This document shows positions 1-12,581 of a stretch of DNA of 64,000 bases, in pieces (the first letter of the stretch is position 1; each line of letters opens with the position of its first letter). Under the pieces are notes generated by a model. It saw only the letters and a list, made by a program, of their open reading frames with translations, was not told the DNA's origin and searched no databases. Made by a program: the position numbers and the translations under genes. Source of the stretch: Solanum dulcamara (lineage: Eukaryota > Streptophyta > Magnoliopsida > Solanales > Solanaceae); the NCBI RefSeq assembly GCF_947179165.1, contig NC_077238.1, positions 42,213,793 through 42,277,792 on the forward strand, in the 5' to 3' direction.

Positions 1-430
1 AATGTAAATAACGGGACGCAATGATCAAATAACATACATAATAAAGACGATAAGTAAAGTCATGAGAAAACTATAATAATTAAAGTATTTAAGATACATA
101 GTTAAAACCATAAAAGAACATAAGAGAATATACATATGTTGGATAGGAACCATAACCGAAAATAAGACCATGCAAGCTATAACATAGAATCTTGATGTCT
201 GCCCATATAATGGAAAAAGGGGAATCTACTTGCCAAGGTAGCATTACCCCACTAGGCAGGTCATGTTCATATGCTATATATGGATCCACTAGCTAGTCCA
301 TCAAAGCAAATCCTACGGTGGCACGTAGTTATGAGATAATAGACTTTATATAAGGACCCCGTAGGTCAAGTCCCCATCTTAAGTCATAATTGGGTGCAAA
401 GAAAAATCCCACGGAAATAAATATATGATG
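1..430 (-). repeat. R3 3' LTR, first fragment
   Basis: The sequence aligns with 37628-38050 in the other R3 LTR, and with 46000-46200 and 57050-57300 in the LTRs of R6. Shared landmarks are the GGACGCAATGAT block, TGGATCCACTAGCTAG and ATCCCACGGAA. It stops where R1 begins with TGTAACACCC and resumes near 10871 at TCATACTTAACATATATCATGAG. Confidence 0.85.
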
Positions 431-2080
431 TGTAACACCCTAAAATGTTTTTGCCAAGACCCAAACCATTCTTTATATGTGTATAGACTCGAACTGAATG
501 ACTTCTAATTTTATACATGACTTCTGATCAATTACTAACTATTTAAAGTGTATTATATGTGGTTTAAGGTCATAAGGGATCTCTAACACCAAGCCAAGTC
601 CAAAGAATTTCTATCGGCTAAATATTTGTATGAGTTTATATAAGCATCAACTTCAAATGACCATAACTTTCATAATATTAAGACTTAGGTGGTCTATGAT
701 CTATTAAATTAAAGGTCTTTGAGTCCTCTTTTAAACTCCACCAAGTTTGCCTTATTTGGAGTTCAGAGTAAAATGTTATGACCATTTTATTGGAGATGCT
801 CTGTCTTGGCAGAAGTCCATAATGGCTCTGCAATGCGTAGAGGACGCGGACTCCACTACCTAAGTCGAACGACGCCTTCTTTATTTTTTAAGGGTATTTG
901 TTTCCTATAACCCTTTATGGAATTAGTCTAATGTCCCTAAGCATGTAGATATCAGTTTTTTCTCATTTAAAACCCTCTCATTCCCTCTTAAACATTAACG
1001 CTCAAGAATTTACAAGAAAACATAAAGTTAGGGTTCTCTTTCAAGGTTCATCATCAAGGTAAGTTCTTATTTATAGATTTCAAGCTTTCCAACCCAAATT
1101 CTTTGTATATAAATGAATCTCGAAGAGAAGTATTAAATCCTAACCATAGGGTTTCCAAGAAAATAAATCCAAGAATTTCAAGAAAGGTTATCTTGCTTGT
1201 TCATCTTCAAGTTAAGTTTTTTCACCAAAATTTGTGGTAATTTTAAGGTATGTAAGGCTAACACAACATTGGACTGAGTTTGTCCACAAGCCCTTTCATC
1301 TTTATTGATTCGAGTTAAGTTGAGTTGGAGTTTTCAAATTCCCTGAAATTAAATTCTTGAGTATTTTCAGAGTTGATCCAGATTGGTCTTGATAGTATTC
1401 TAATTATTGGATTGGACATAATTGGTGTCTGTCTAAACCTTACTCTTGCTTTAAAATTATGATATCCAGATTGAGCTCTTTACATGTGATTAAGTTACTT
1501 GAGTTGATGTTATTCTACCTTATGATTATTTCATTCTACCATATTACATACTAGTACATTATATGTACTGACGTCCATTTGGACTTGCATCATTTCATGA
1601 TGCACATATTAGTTTAAGAGATCATTAACAGGTGCACCATTGAGGATCTGTTCACACTCAGCTTATTTGTGAGTCCTTCCCTACATTCGGAGGATACCAC
1701 TTAATTTATTCTTGCGTTGAGTTAAGTCTTTTCATTCTTATTTGAGGTAACCATGAATCTGTCATTGGAACTAATTAGATAGTTGTGATAGAGGCTTCAT
1801 AGAATAGATAGTGATGGGTTGATTGAGTATTTTATTTCCTTGAATTATTCTATTCAGACTATTCTAATGCATAGATTAGAGTTCTATTTGTTGGCCCATG
1901 GCATTTCTTCCTTGAGTTAGATTGTTGATTGGAATTGCCCACCTAATTATCTCTTTATTTTAAATCTTTTACTGATTAAATAAATAAAAGGATGTGTGAT
2001 AAGGCTAAGTGGTTTGCTTGGGAGACAGTAATGGTTTTTGAGTTCTGGCCACATTTAGGGAACCCTCTCGAGGCATGACA
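431..2080 (+). repeat. R1 5' LTR
   Basis: It begins TGTAACACCC and ends GAGGCATGACA just before the primer-binding site. At 1650 bp it is about 1 kb shorter than the 3' LTR. The segment matching 9138-10178 is absent, with the junction at the end of AATTCTTGA near 1360. The CpG-rich stretch around 815-865 and the motif AGTACATTATATGTACT near 1554 have counterparts in the 3' LTR. Confidence 0.88.
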
Positions 2081-2084
2081 AACT

Positions 2085-2096
2085 TGGTATCAGAAC
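2085..2096 (+). other. R1 primer-binding site (initiator-Met type)
   Basis: TGGTATCAGAAC lies five bases after the LTR end. It differs by one base from TGGTATCAGAGC, the usual plant retrotransposon site complementary to the 3' end of initiator-Met tRNA. Confidence 0.85.
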
Positions 2097-2733
2097 ATAG
2101 AGTTCAAGAGTCTTAGGGAGTCTATGTAACTATGTCTAGTAGAGTCTTGCTTAGGGGTGTGTCGTGCACCACAATTATAATCAGTAGGCTATAGGACATT
2201 AAGAATTGTTTCACTTATTTAATATTTTGAGTTTGTGTAATAGAGTTTAACTCTATAAAAGTTCCTTTCTAATTCGTGTGTTGCCCAAATCCATCTTACC
2301 CCTCATACTCAAGGTAGTTAGAATAGTAAATCTGAGATTCTTGTTTATTAGTTAATATAAAGTCTTGAGAAAGTAAAGAGACTGCACTAGGCTTGTGAGG
2401 AGCCAATTAGTGTGCTTAAGTCTACTTATTAAAAATAATGCACCCTCTTTCATATAAATTGTGCATTGAGCCAGAGCAAGATGTATTTCCAGACCCTCTT
2501 CTCTAAAACCTTAATTCAGATGTTACCCTCAAGTGGAAAGTTATGTCTCTAAATGATTAGTGTCACCATCCGATGAAATATAATTTGAGTCATGGTAAGC
2601 TATGATTCATAGAATGATCCTAGAGCTAGATAAAGTTAGAGGAGTAGAAACCAAATAGTGAGAATGGTGGTAGATTGAGGCATGTCCTTAGAGTGAAGTA
2701 TTTATAAGGTGAGTAATGAGGGTAATGAATGAT
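2097..2733 (+). other. R1 interior, left part: no gene seen
   Basis: This is leader-like sequence after the primer site, resembling the start of other elements here (a block around GTTGTGCACCACA, also near 16230). I find no reading frame with gag features before S1 interrupts at 2734. Confidence 0.6.
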
Positions 2734-5700
2734 TATCATGATCCAACCCCGTAGGCCGTGACGGGTGTCTGAACTGGGCATTCATATATATCCCTGCTAT
2801 ATATAAGTAAATTTGTCCCCTATTTAAGTTATAATATCAACAGGCAGGATAACATATAAGCCAGTGAGGCTTATCATAGGCACCACGGTACATACATGCA
2901 TATACAACCCATACACAACCCACATACATGTCCACATACCTCTAAGAGTAAGAACAGTAACATAAGGTAGGACAGGGCCCCCATTGTACCCATGAACAAA
3001 TAAATATATACATCAAGGGTTAATACCAAAACTATACTATGGCATAATGGAGTGCTTCTGAACTGATGAGTGGAACACCTACATTGATGGATCCCCAAGG
3101 TGTGTATCTGTACCTGCGGGCATGAACACAACCCTCTGAGAAAGGGGGGTCAGTATGATATATGTACTGAGTATGTAAATCATAGACACCATAAGGAAAT
3201 TACAGTTGGCGTAGGGATGCAGGGGACAAGTATAACATTTAACCATTTACCATACTCGCATCATATAAAAGAAATTCATACATATTACCATCACGTAATG
3301 TGCCCGACCTATTTTGGAGACTTGGTGTACCATTTACATTATTCTATACTCATATGCACATATATATTATTAGCGCTGTGGAACATACAAACCTATCCAT
3401 GTATATAGTAAGTATATGCCGAGGAACGTACGACCCGATCCACACATCGTATAGTAATGCCGAGGAACGATGGTCTAATCCACATATCATATATTAATGT
3501 CAAGGAACATTCAGTTCAATCCATATATCATATAATAATATCGAGGGACGTTCGGTCCAATCCACATATCATTTAATAATGCCGAGGAATGTTTGGTCTG
3601 ATCCACATATCATATAATAATAATTATATTATAGCCAGCTCGGGACTCGGTGAAAGATGTATTATAATATACATGAATCAAATACTGAGTAACCATATAC
3701 AATCTAAATCATTATCAGAGACTCGATAATGTAAGAAGATTAAGCTATCGTCTGAGGACCAGAATAGTAGTGTAGCGATCTCGAGTGCCTTCTAAATGCC
3801 ATTGAGGCCTATATCACTTAGGATCACAGGGAACCTAAATATGTACTAAAGTAATACTAACAGTTCATAGAATCAGGGATACCCATCGTCACATACTCCT
3901 CAAGACTAGGAGCTTGTGCATCCAGTACTTCTAAACCTATGGAGTTCAAGAAAAGTAGTTCAACTTACTACAAGAGTTTGACATTCAGAAGTGAATAAGA
4001 GATATGGATTAAATTTAGGACTTAAAAGTGTAGTTACCCCAGAGCTCGTATCAGATTTTACTTACAATTAGGAAATGCCAGAGGAAGAGAAAGAATAAGC
4101 TCTACCTAGCCTCTACTTTTTCTCAAGGAGTCATCATTTACATATATATTACCCAACCCATCATGGGCTCAGTATCATAACCTTATTATTACTTTATCTT
4201 ACCATCATAGAACCACACTTATGTCAAAGACATATCAAGAGGAAATAAGGGTAGCTCTATGTACTTATGCCAAAACATGCCAAGAGAAAGGAGATAACTT
4301 CACATACTTACTATTCTTCATCATACAGAAGCCTTGAGAGGCAATAACTGAACTAGTATAGGAATTCTACCATCGAGAAGTGAATAAGACTTATAAGTCA
4401 TACTTGGGGTTCTATGAATGGAATTATCCCCATATTTCATATATCAATCACTTAAGGCTAAGACATGCCAATAGAAAGCTTCACATACTTATGCCAAAGA
4501 CATGCCAAGATAAAGCTTCACATTCTTTTTTTGGGATTAACTGAAATCCGTCTTGACTTGATACCTCCTTAACCTATTTCACATAAAAGTAATACTAAGA
4601 TTAATAGCCTTTCACTTTCCAATATCCCACTCTACAACCAAATACTAATAGGAATCATTTCCTTATCCATTACCCTCGACTAGTTTGTTACTAGTTCCAA
4701 TGCTACTGAAAATCGGGCAGCATTTTCCTTGTACCTTCAACATCCCTGAGATTTTAACTTGACCACAATGTCAACAACCATACCAATAACAACAACCAGC
4801 AGCATATATGCAATTAAACCACCTCAATATTACACAATACACCTCCAAACGAAAATAAAGTTTTTAATCTTTATTTCACAAAATCTTTAACCATACCAAA
4901 TGGATGGTCATGTGGCTGCAACCAGAAGCACCCACCCTTTTTAAAATATTTTAAATCCCTGCAACATGCAACCCAACCATATTTACCCACAGCACCACAA
5001 TGACAACCCACTACTTGATTGCGATTTAGCTACAACCACTTCAATATAGTTTGTTTCTAATGTCAAGCATTCTTATGAAATTTTTCCACTTAAAACCTTA
5101 TTTAAGGCATATAATATACCTCATAACAATATCATAAACTCCAATTTTAAAGGGAAGCCCTTACCTTGACCAAAACTCATCAAACTCGTCAAAACTTGCC
5201 TCGGAAGTTCTTTTAGCGCGCCTAAAACTTCGTGGATGTTTGCTAACGTTTTGGGATGATACAAACCATAAAATTTCATTACGAAAACCTTCATAACATT
5301 GTGGTAAATCCTAGATAATTAATTCACAGAGCGAAATAGAAGAACTCACCTTTTTTTCCTTCTAAAACTGTGGCTCTCTCCCTCTGTAGTTTCTTCTCTT
5401 CTCTTCTTTCTTTTTATTAAATTTTCTAGATAAGTATGGACTTTAATAAGTCATAAGAGATATATATATGACACCTAAGGGGTGACACATGTCAACCCCT
5501 AAGTAGTGACACATATCAAGCCCTAAGTGGTGATACGTGTCAAACCCTCATTGGGCCAATACACCTCTTTCCTCCAATCATAGGCTGCCACATGGCATGT
5601 GGTGGTCCACCACCCTTTTTCCAGCTGCTTTCACATGGCACTCTCTCATGCTGCCATGTGGCACTCTCTCATGCTGTCACATGGCACTCTCTTCTCCCTC

Positions 5701-6128
5701 TCATGCATTTATAATCTCATCTTACTTTACGAACCTATGTAATTCTTACTACGTAAGCTTAGTATGTACTCCAGTAGCTCAAGTATGTAAAATTTCCAAG
5801 TTGGTAGCTTACATAAATAAGTCGTGTCCTACGACTCATCATTCAATCTCCAAGTTCTTCCAGATTCTTATAACTCTATTTCCAATATTCTCTACTATGG
5901 GGTATCGCATTCTCCTTTCCTTAGAGTTGTTTAATAGCGTTATAGATTATCCTACTTACATGGCAACTTTTAAGAAAATTAAGAGATCTTAAGAAGTCTT
6001 AAGAAGCTTTTAGAAGCTTTAAGAAACTTTAGGAAACCTTAAGAGGCTTACGATCCTTCCATGAAACTTAAGAGACTTTCAAGAGACTTAAAAATGCATT
6101 CCAAGGTAGAAAAGTATGGGTTGTAACA
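2734..6128 (-). mobile_element. S1: solo LTR of the R2 family inserted in R1
   Basis: On the plus strand it starts TATCATGATCCAACCCCG, a CpG-decayed form of the reverse of the R2 LTR end, and it ends GTTGTAACA, the reverse of TGTTATACC. It is flanked by a perfect 5-bp duplication, ATGAT, at 2729-2733 and 6129-6133. No primer site, purine tract or coding interior is present, so it is a solo LTR. At 3395 bp it is longer than the R2 LTRs (2982 and 2434), partly because of the 41-bp tandem array at 3417. The reading frame on the plus strand at 5537-5992 is antisense LTR sequence. Confidence 0.87.
3417..3620. repeat. Minisatellite, five 41-bp units inside S1
   Basis: Units begin at 3417, 3458, 3498, 3539 and 3580, of 41, 40, 41, 41 and 41 bp. 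Each opens with a TGCCGAGGAAC-like block and closes with CACATATCATATAATAA. The R2 LTRs lack the array and hold only two scattered related pieces, near 15299 and 15409. Confidence 0.9.
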
Positions 6129-7585
6129 ATGATTCTGATAGAGCTCATTTTAAGATTTTATTTAGTAGGCTTGACATGGCGTATGTGAGAGATTAAGATA
6201 TTAACTTGCGAGGAGTATGTTTTATGAATGGGGGTTATGTGACCCTCAGATATAAATAGTGAATTAAGGCTAAGCCATTTGGTAATAAGAGGCTTAAGAT
6301 GTGTATCTGAGATTGTATAGAGTTGTATGAGGCTATAATTTTATAAGTTGCTTTGGGTGACTAGTTAGTATCCTTTAGCTGTTAATATGGAGAAGGTTGG
6401 ATATGAGTTTGTCATTCTATTTAGTAGACATAAGAATTGTATTAAAGGGAGTTGCATAGAGATAATGATGAGTCTTTTGTTATAGTTCAAGTTTCCTTCA
6501 ATTGAGTTAGAAATATGTGGACCTGGAAGATAAGTGTTAGTAGGCTAAAGAGAAGAGGTTAGATCACAAGAGTTAGAGAAAGTAGATGTGTATGCCAATA
6601 AGAGCAGAAAGTATAGAAACATGCTTATAAAGATAGAAGAAAGTAAGAGAAGTACCTTAGAAGGAAGCCCTAGTAGCGGTTTTGTATTTAAGGTATAGTA
6701 TAATGGAAGAGTTTAAGTGTTTTTGTGAATAGGGATACTCTATCGTGTGGAGCAGTGTACTTATAGCTATATGTAGAGAATGAGTCTGCCGACTTAGAGT
6801 AGTGACCTTCGAGCTAAGGGGGAGATGATGAGGTGATGAACCAAAGTGAGTCTTGAGCTTTCGATAGTGATGAATTGATCAGAATGAGACATCATTGTTT
6901 TTCCATTTCACATTTTCCTAACACTTCAGTTGAGGTGATACTCTATTCCTGCCATATGTATGTGCACCATGCCAATGGCCAAGACCCACACACCCCAATA
7001 TTGACGCATATCCATGATGAGTTCGAGGATGAGAATTGATAATTTCATTCATCCATCCTAATTTTGTCTCATAAATATAAGAGTTTTCAGCCCTATGTTA
7101 CATGAGACATGACTTGAGTTTCACAATATGTACAGTTTTATAAACTCATTATAGGCCTTGAAAGACTAGTGAGATCATATTAGTTATGGATGTTCCTAGA
7201 TCAAACTTTCTTGAATGAATCATGCTTATGTTTTTTGCTCTATACAATTTTAGTGATTCTTCCTTTCCAGTTCTGATAGCGATGTTGGTGATAGTAGACT
7301 GAGTTGAGTGAGAACAGATGGGGGAGAGTGAGTATTTCCTGATTGTGATAGTTGTGTTGTACTTGTCTAGTTAAGGATAAAGGTCTGGAAGAGGAGTGAG
7401 ATGAGACCCTACAATGTGTTATAGATAGGTTAGAGTATGTTAGTATATCTCTAGGAAGAACTAATGTAATAATGGAGGTAGAAGTGTTAAAGTAGGCCAA
7501 ACAATTCTTAGATATGGTTGAGGTAGTTAGAGTGATAGGCTTGAGTGAGTGGTTGTAACTATGAGAGTGATGGTAGTAGTTTATT
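6129..7585 (+). other. R1 interior, right part: no gene seen
   Basis: This resumes R1 after S1 (duplication ATGAT at 6129). I recognise no retrotransposon domain and no other gene. The minus-strand reading frame at 7240-7710 is low in complexity and has no counterpart in the sister elements. It is probably decayed interior sequence. Confidence 0.5.
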
Positions 7586-7905
7586 GATGACTTTTGGGTC
7601 AATAATTGGATGTACGTGAAGGGTGTTATGAATATTAGAAAGAAGGGGAAGCTTGGGCACCAATAAATTAGCCTTACCAAAGTGTGAAGAGGATTGGAGA
7701 TGCCACTCATAAATTAGTGTTACCTTCTGAGTTAGTCTTCATTCGTCTGGTGATTCATGTCTCTATGATTGAAGGAGTTCTTGGGAGATCCATGTTGGTA
7801 GTTCACATTAATAGTGTTGAAATAAAGTATAGTCTGTCCTATGAGGATGATTTGAAGACCAAATATCCACTTATATTCGTTCCATCAACTATGATGTTGA
7901 AATAA
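7586..7905 (+). pseudogene. R1 remnant of integrase C-terminus
   Basis: The translation, across one stop and a frame change, follows the integrase C-terminal part of the sister elements. It has a run like NxWxYxKG...RKKGKL, then a segment like RIGxAxxKLxLPSEL, then HVSM, then SLSYE. In R2, R4 and R5 these blocks lie just before the chromodomain-like tail, the part that would help direct integration. RT, RNase H and the catalytic core are absent upstream, so this is the stub left by a large internal deletion. Confidence 0.7.
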
Positions 7906-8199
7906 CTTCCTATTCTTGATTCGAGTTGATGTCTTCTTTCTTGAGTTCGAAGGTTGCTGATCTAGATTTTTGAATGATTCGATTGATAGAGTTCCAATGT
8001 TCTATTAGTAACTAATTATGAGAATGTTGAAGGTAATGTTCCTACTATTGACTTGAATTAATTTGCCTATTCTGGAGTCTGATTAGTTCATTTTCTAGAT
8101 TGCTTGATTTGGTTGATTGATTAATTTGCTTAAGTCTCGACTTTTATTAATGACTCGAGTCCATTTCTGGTTGATCTTCATTCGAGTATGAATGATCCC

Positions 8200-8212
8200 A
8201 AGAAGGAGATAA
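8200..8212 (+). other. R1 polypurine tract
   Basis: AAGAAGGAGATAA sits directly before the 3' LTR start. It follows TTCGAGTATGAATGATCCC, a form of the block found before the purine tract of nearly every element here. It would have primed plus-strand DNA synthesis. Confidence 0.8.
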
Positions 8213-10870
8213 TGTAACACCCCAAAATTGTTTTGCTAAGACCCGAACTATTCTTCATATGCGTATAGACTCAAACTAAATTCCTTCTAATTGTATATAT
8301 GAGTTAGGATCAATTACTAAGTATTTAAAGTGTATTATATGTTGTTTAGGGTCATACGGGATCTCTAACACCAAGCCAAGTTCAAAGAATTTCTATCAGC
8401 TAAGTTTGTATGAGTCTATATAAGAGTAAATTTCAAATAACCATAACTCTGATAATATTAAGCGTAACATGAGATATGAACTTTTAAATTAAAGGTATTT
8501 GAGTCATCTTTCCAATGCTACCAAGTTGGCTCATTTAGAGTTTAAGGTAAAAAGTTATGACCAGTTTACTGGAGACACTCTATCCTGGCAAAAATCCGCG
8601 ATGGCTCCACGACGCGGAGAGGATGCGGACTCCACTGCCTAAGATGAATAATACCTCTTTTATTTTATTAAGAGAATTTTTGTCCTATAACACTTTGGGG
8701 AGTTATTTTAGTATCCTTAAATGTGTAGAAATCAGTTTTTTCCTCATTAAAAACCCTCTCATTCACTCCTAAATATTAATGCTCAAGCATTTTCAAGAAA
8801 ACCTCAAGTTAGAGTTCTGTGTCAAGGTTCTTCATCAAGGTAAGTTCTTCTTTATATATTTCAAGCTTTTCAACTCAAATTTCCTCATATATACATGAAT
8901 CTCTAAGAGAAGCCTTAAATCCTAACCATAGGGGTTTCCAAGAAAACAAATCCCAGAATTTCAAGAAAGGTTATCTTGATTGTTCTTCTTCAAGTTAGGA
9001 TTTTTTATCAAGATTTTTGGAGCTTTTAAGGTATGTAAGGATAACACAATGTTGAACTGACTTCTTCCATGTGTCCCTTCATCTTTATTGATTCGAGTTG
9101 AGTTAAGTTGGAGTTTTCGAGTTCCCTGAATTAAATTCTTGATGTATCTATTGTCTCTTCAGTTCCTTGTACTTATTTAAATACGTATTGATGTTGTTCA
9201 TGGGTTGAGTATTTGATTTAGATGCATGTTCATGTGTTCATTCACATGATCCCTAATTGAGGATTATATTTGATTTTGAGCAATAATTTTATAAGGATTT
9301 GAGTTTTCACATGAGTTGAGTCTAAGGAGTCTTTGAAAGTTTTTATTTATTTTGAATATAGATATATATTATTGAAAGAACTTGATGATTTGAACATGAG
9401 CCGAGCCTGAGTTGAATTGGAAAGAGTACTTAAGATTATAATTGTGTTGTGATCCTAATTTCTTTATGCATTATTTTGAGTCGAGATTGCGTGTTTTAAA
9501 GAGATTTAAAAGAGATTTAAAAGAGTTGAGTATTTTATTTAAATGAGTGGATTTGATAGAATTGATTTCAAATAGCATCATGATTAAGGATTTAGTCTTG
9601 ATTCTTGAACTGTGAATGTATGATTATGATTGGAATCTGAGCATGATGATAGTATTGATAATGTCGACAAAATGATAATCTTAGATGTTGTCATAAATGA
9701 TTGTCTAAAACCCCTCATAAATAAATGATTTGAGAATGATTGGAAAGTTGATTGGTTGAAAGGATTGATTTGATAGAATGAATGAGTTGAAAAATGGTCC
9801 AATGAGTCCAGATGAGATGATTTAAATATCTTACCTGATAGATATTAGCATATTAAGTCTTGAGAGGAGTATTGAGCACCAAATTGAATAAGAATACAGA
9901 CCCTACTCAAATCCCATTAACTACGTAGCCACCGTAGGATGGAGGGTTAAACCTCTTAAGTCCCAAAATAATAGACTTTGATAGATTGTTGATCCAACGA
10001 TAGTGATTTGTTTGTGCATCACTGACTCATATGTGATGGTTGTTAGTTAGAGAAACTCCCAAATTGAGTGGATTTTGCATGATATGATTGTTTTGATTGA
10101 GATTATAGATGATTGAGTCAATTTGAAAGGCATTGCTAAATTCTAATTTGCATATCTATCGAGTTGAGTCCTTGAGTTGACATGAGTATTTTCAAAGTTG
10201 ATCCAGATTAGTCCTGATAGTACTCTAATGATTGGATTAGATTGGATTATATATGATTGGTCTATGTCTAAATCTTACTCTTGCTTTAAACTTATGATAT
10301 CCTGATTGAGTTCCTTACAGGTCATTGAGTTACTTGATTTGATGTTATTCTACCTTATGCTTTTTTTATTTTGCCATATTACATACTCGTACATTCTACG
10401 TACTGGCGTCTATTTGGACCTACATTATTTTATGATACAGAGACAGGTTTAGTAGATCATCAACAGGCGCATCATTGAGGATCTGTTCACACTCAACTTA
10501 TTAGTGAGTCTTCCCCTACATTTTGATGATAACACTTATGTTATTTTTGTGTTGAGTTTAGTCTTTTAATTCTGATTTGGGGTAGCCATGAACTTGTCCT
10601 TAGCACCTATTAGATAGTAGTGATAGTGGCTTCATAGACTAGATAGTGATGGGTTGATTGAGTATTTTATTTTCTTGAATTGTTCTTGACTATTTTAATG
10701 ACATAGATTGGAGTTCAATTTGTTGGTCCATGACCTTTGTTCTTTGAGTTATATTATTGAATGGAATTGCCCACCTAATTATATCTTTATTTTAAATCTT
10801 TCGCTGATTGAATGAATAAAAAAATGTGTGATCAAGCCAAGTGGTTCGCTTGGGAGCTAGTAATGATTAT
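8213..10870 (+). repeat. R1 3' LTR, end missing
   Basis: It starts TGTAACACCCC and matches the 5' LTR over its whole length, except for an extra stretch of about 1 kb (about 9138-10178) that the 5' LTR has lost. The matching part ends at GAGCTAGTAATG near 10866. The 5' LTR continues there for about 45-50 bases to CATGACA, so the 3' end is truncated where R3 LTR sequence resumes. Confidence 0.85.
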
Positions 10871-12338
10871 CAATCATACTTAACATATATCATGAGACTT
10901 GTACATAGGTTTAACATGCATAAAGTAGATCATTTTCATAAAATACTTGCAATGTGAGTATAAGCCTTTCAACATCACAATATTATACTTACATAATTCA
11001 TTTCATTAGGTTCATATCTCACTAATTAAGGATCCCAAGTCATCTTTCTTCATAACTTACATGTAATTCATAACTTGAACATAAAGGGAGATTCTCCCTC
11101 GTTTAACGGTTTTCTAGATATTTTGAATAGAGAGGAGTCCTCTTATAGGTTCTTTCTCTTTTCTTGTATTTAGAAGGTACCTTACTGTATCGGCGATGAG
11201 TTAGCCGACCTTAGTAGGTTAGCCGACTTAGGAACCACCATAGGATTGGAGGTTAGGTCTATGTCCCCCTCCTTGTAACTTTCTTTTTCATTTATCTATA
11301 ATAAGGCTTCGGAAAAAAAAGAACAAAATTATAATCCCTGATCATAATTCAGACTTGAACTTAGAGTAAAACTTATATACATAGTCAATTTGGATGAAAA
11401 CCATGAGAATACTCTGAAAATCATTGAACTTGATAATAATAATAAATGCAAATCACCATTGAAAATAGATTCATGCATGGGAATTCATAATCCAACTTAA
11501 AATTATTAATTAGTGTAGAAACATACTTATAATGATTATTGAAAACAACTAAAACGTAATTGAAACCGCCCAACACAATTCATCAAAAATTAGGATTTAA
11601 AAATAGTGGAAATTCATGAGATTTTGAGGAAACCCTTGGGACTCCATGTGTGAAAGGAACCCATGGATAAAATCCCATATACCTTGGTGAGATCAACTTA
11701 GAACTTAAAGAGCAACCTTGATAAACTTGAAACCCAGCTTGAACTTGTAGGACAAGCTTGAGAGAGAATTCAGAGTCTTGCCTTAGGGAAATTTTTGAAG
11801 AAATAATTGAATAGGAGGGGAATTTAAAGAATTGGGAACTTATAGACTTTAAACATGGCCATAAAAGTGTCTAGGTTCATTAAATCGAACTTGGAAAAGA
11901 CATAAATACCCTTCATTAAAACTAATCTTTGGACTTATGGATTGGATTTTATGAGTCGTAGATATGTTAACGAGTTACAGGAATGACTCGTCCTACAGGT
12001 TTTAGCAATATCCCTAAAAATCAAGTCTCTGAAGTTTTTGTACGACTCATCATGTTGAGTTGTAGAGTGGTTTCTGATGGTGGGCATATGTAGGTCATCA
12101 GACCCTGCAATGACAACTCATTTTGATTAGTCGTCATTTGATCTATGAGTCATTATTTGACTTGTTAACTCTCCTTCCTTTCTTGACCAATTTTCCCACC
12201 TTAACCCTATTTCTACGAGTCATCTCTATGACTCATAATAGTCACTATGAGTTATAGACTGACTCTTAGACCTAGGGTCAGTATAAATTCTCTTCATATT
12301 TTCTTTTCATTTGAGTTTTCATCTTACGAGGTCTTACA
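10871..12338 (-). repeat. R3 3' LTR, second fragment
   Basis: This continues the LTR interrupted by R1 and aligns with 38055-39273. It ends GTCTTACA, the reverse of the LTR start TGTAAGAC. The stretch 11940-12260 is dense in short complementary motifs of the ACTCGT / ACGAGT and GACTCAT types. Confidence 0.85.
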
Positions 12339-12352
12339 ATATCTCCCTCTTG
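12339..12352 (-). other. R3 polypurine tract
   Basis: On the minus strand this reads AGAGGGAGATAT, directly before the LTR. It is preceded by the ATTCGAGGATGAAT block at 12360-12375. Confidence 0.8.
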
Positions 12353-12581
12353 GAAAAATTCATCCTCGAATGAGATTAAATTAGCAAAAAAATGACACGA
12401 AATGAAGAATAGCAACCCAATATAAATACGATGACACATAGAAAAGCATAAACCATGAGATTTTCAATCTTAACATAAATCGTGACTTTAAAACCAACTT
12501 CATGAGCATGCAGGCATATGAAAGACAAATGAAACTGAAATGTAAGAGTTTAATTGATTTGATCATGAACAACTTACTAAC

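Larger units (their letters stand above)
431..10870 (+). mobile_element. R1: shortened Ty3/gypsy element inserted in the R3 3' LTR
   Basis: Two direct LTRs start with TGTAACACCC (431 and 8213). They are separated by a primer-binding site, a short interior and a purine-rich tract. Without the solo LTR S1, the interior is only about 2.7 kb. It keeps a remnant of the integrase C-terminus and no recognisable gag, protease, RT or RNase H, so this is a defective or non-autonomous copy. The last 45-50 bases of its 3' LTR are missing, and I could not find a clean target-site duplication. Confidence 0.85.

Noticed and set aside
2874..3408. Overlapping frames rich in Cys/His on both strands
   Set aside because: They lie in the LTR S1, and their composition comes from ATGTAC/CATATA repeats.
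3417..3620. Regularly spaced repeat that could be taken for a CRISPR array
   Set aside because: The units are tandem with no unique spacers, the DNA is from a plant nucleus and lies in a solo LTR.
7240..7710. Minus-strand 156-codon frame in R1
   Set aside because: Low-complexity, Ser/Thr/His-rich translation antisense to the retained R1 interior; no counterpart elsewhere.
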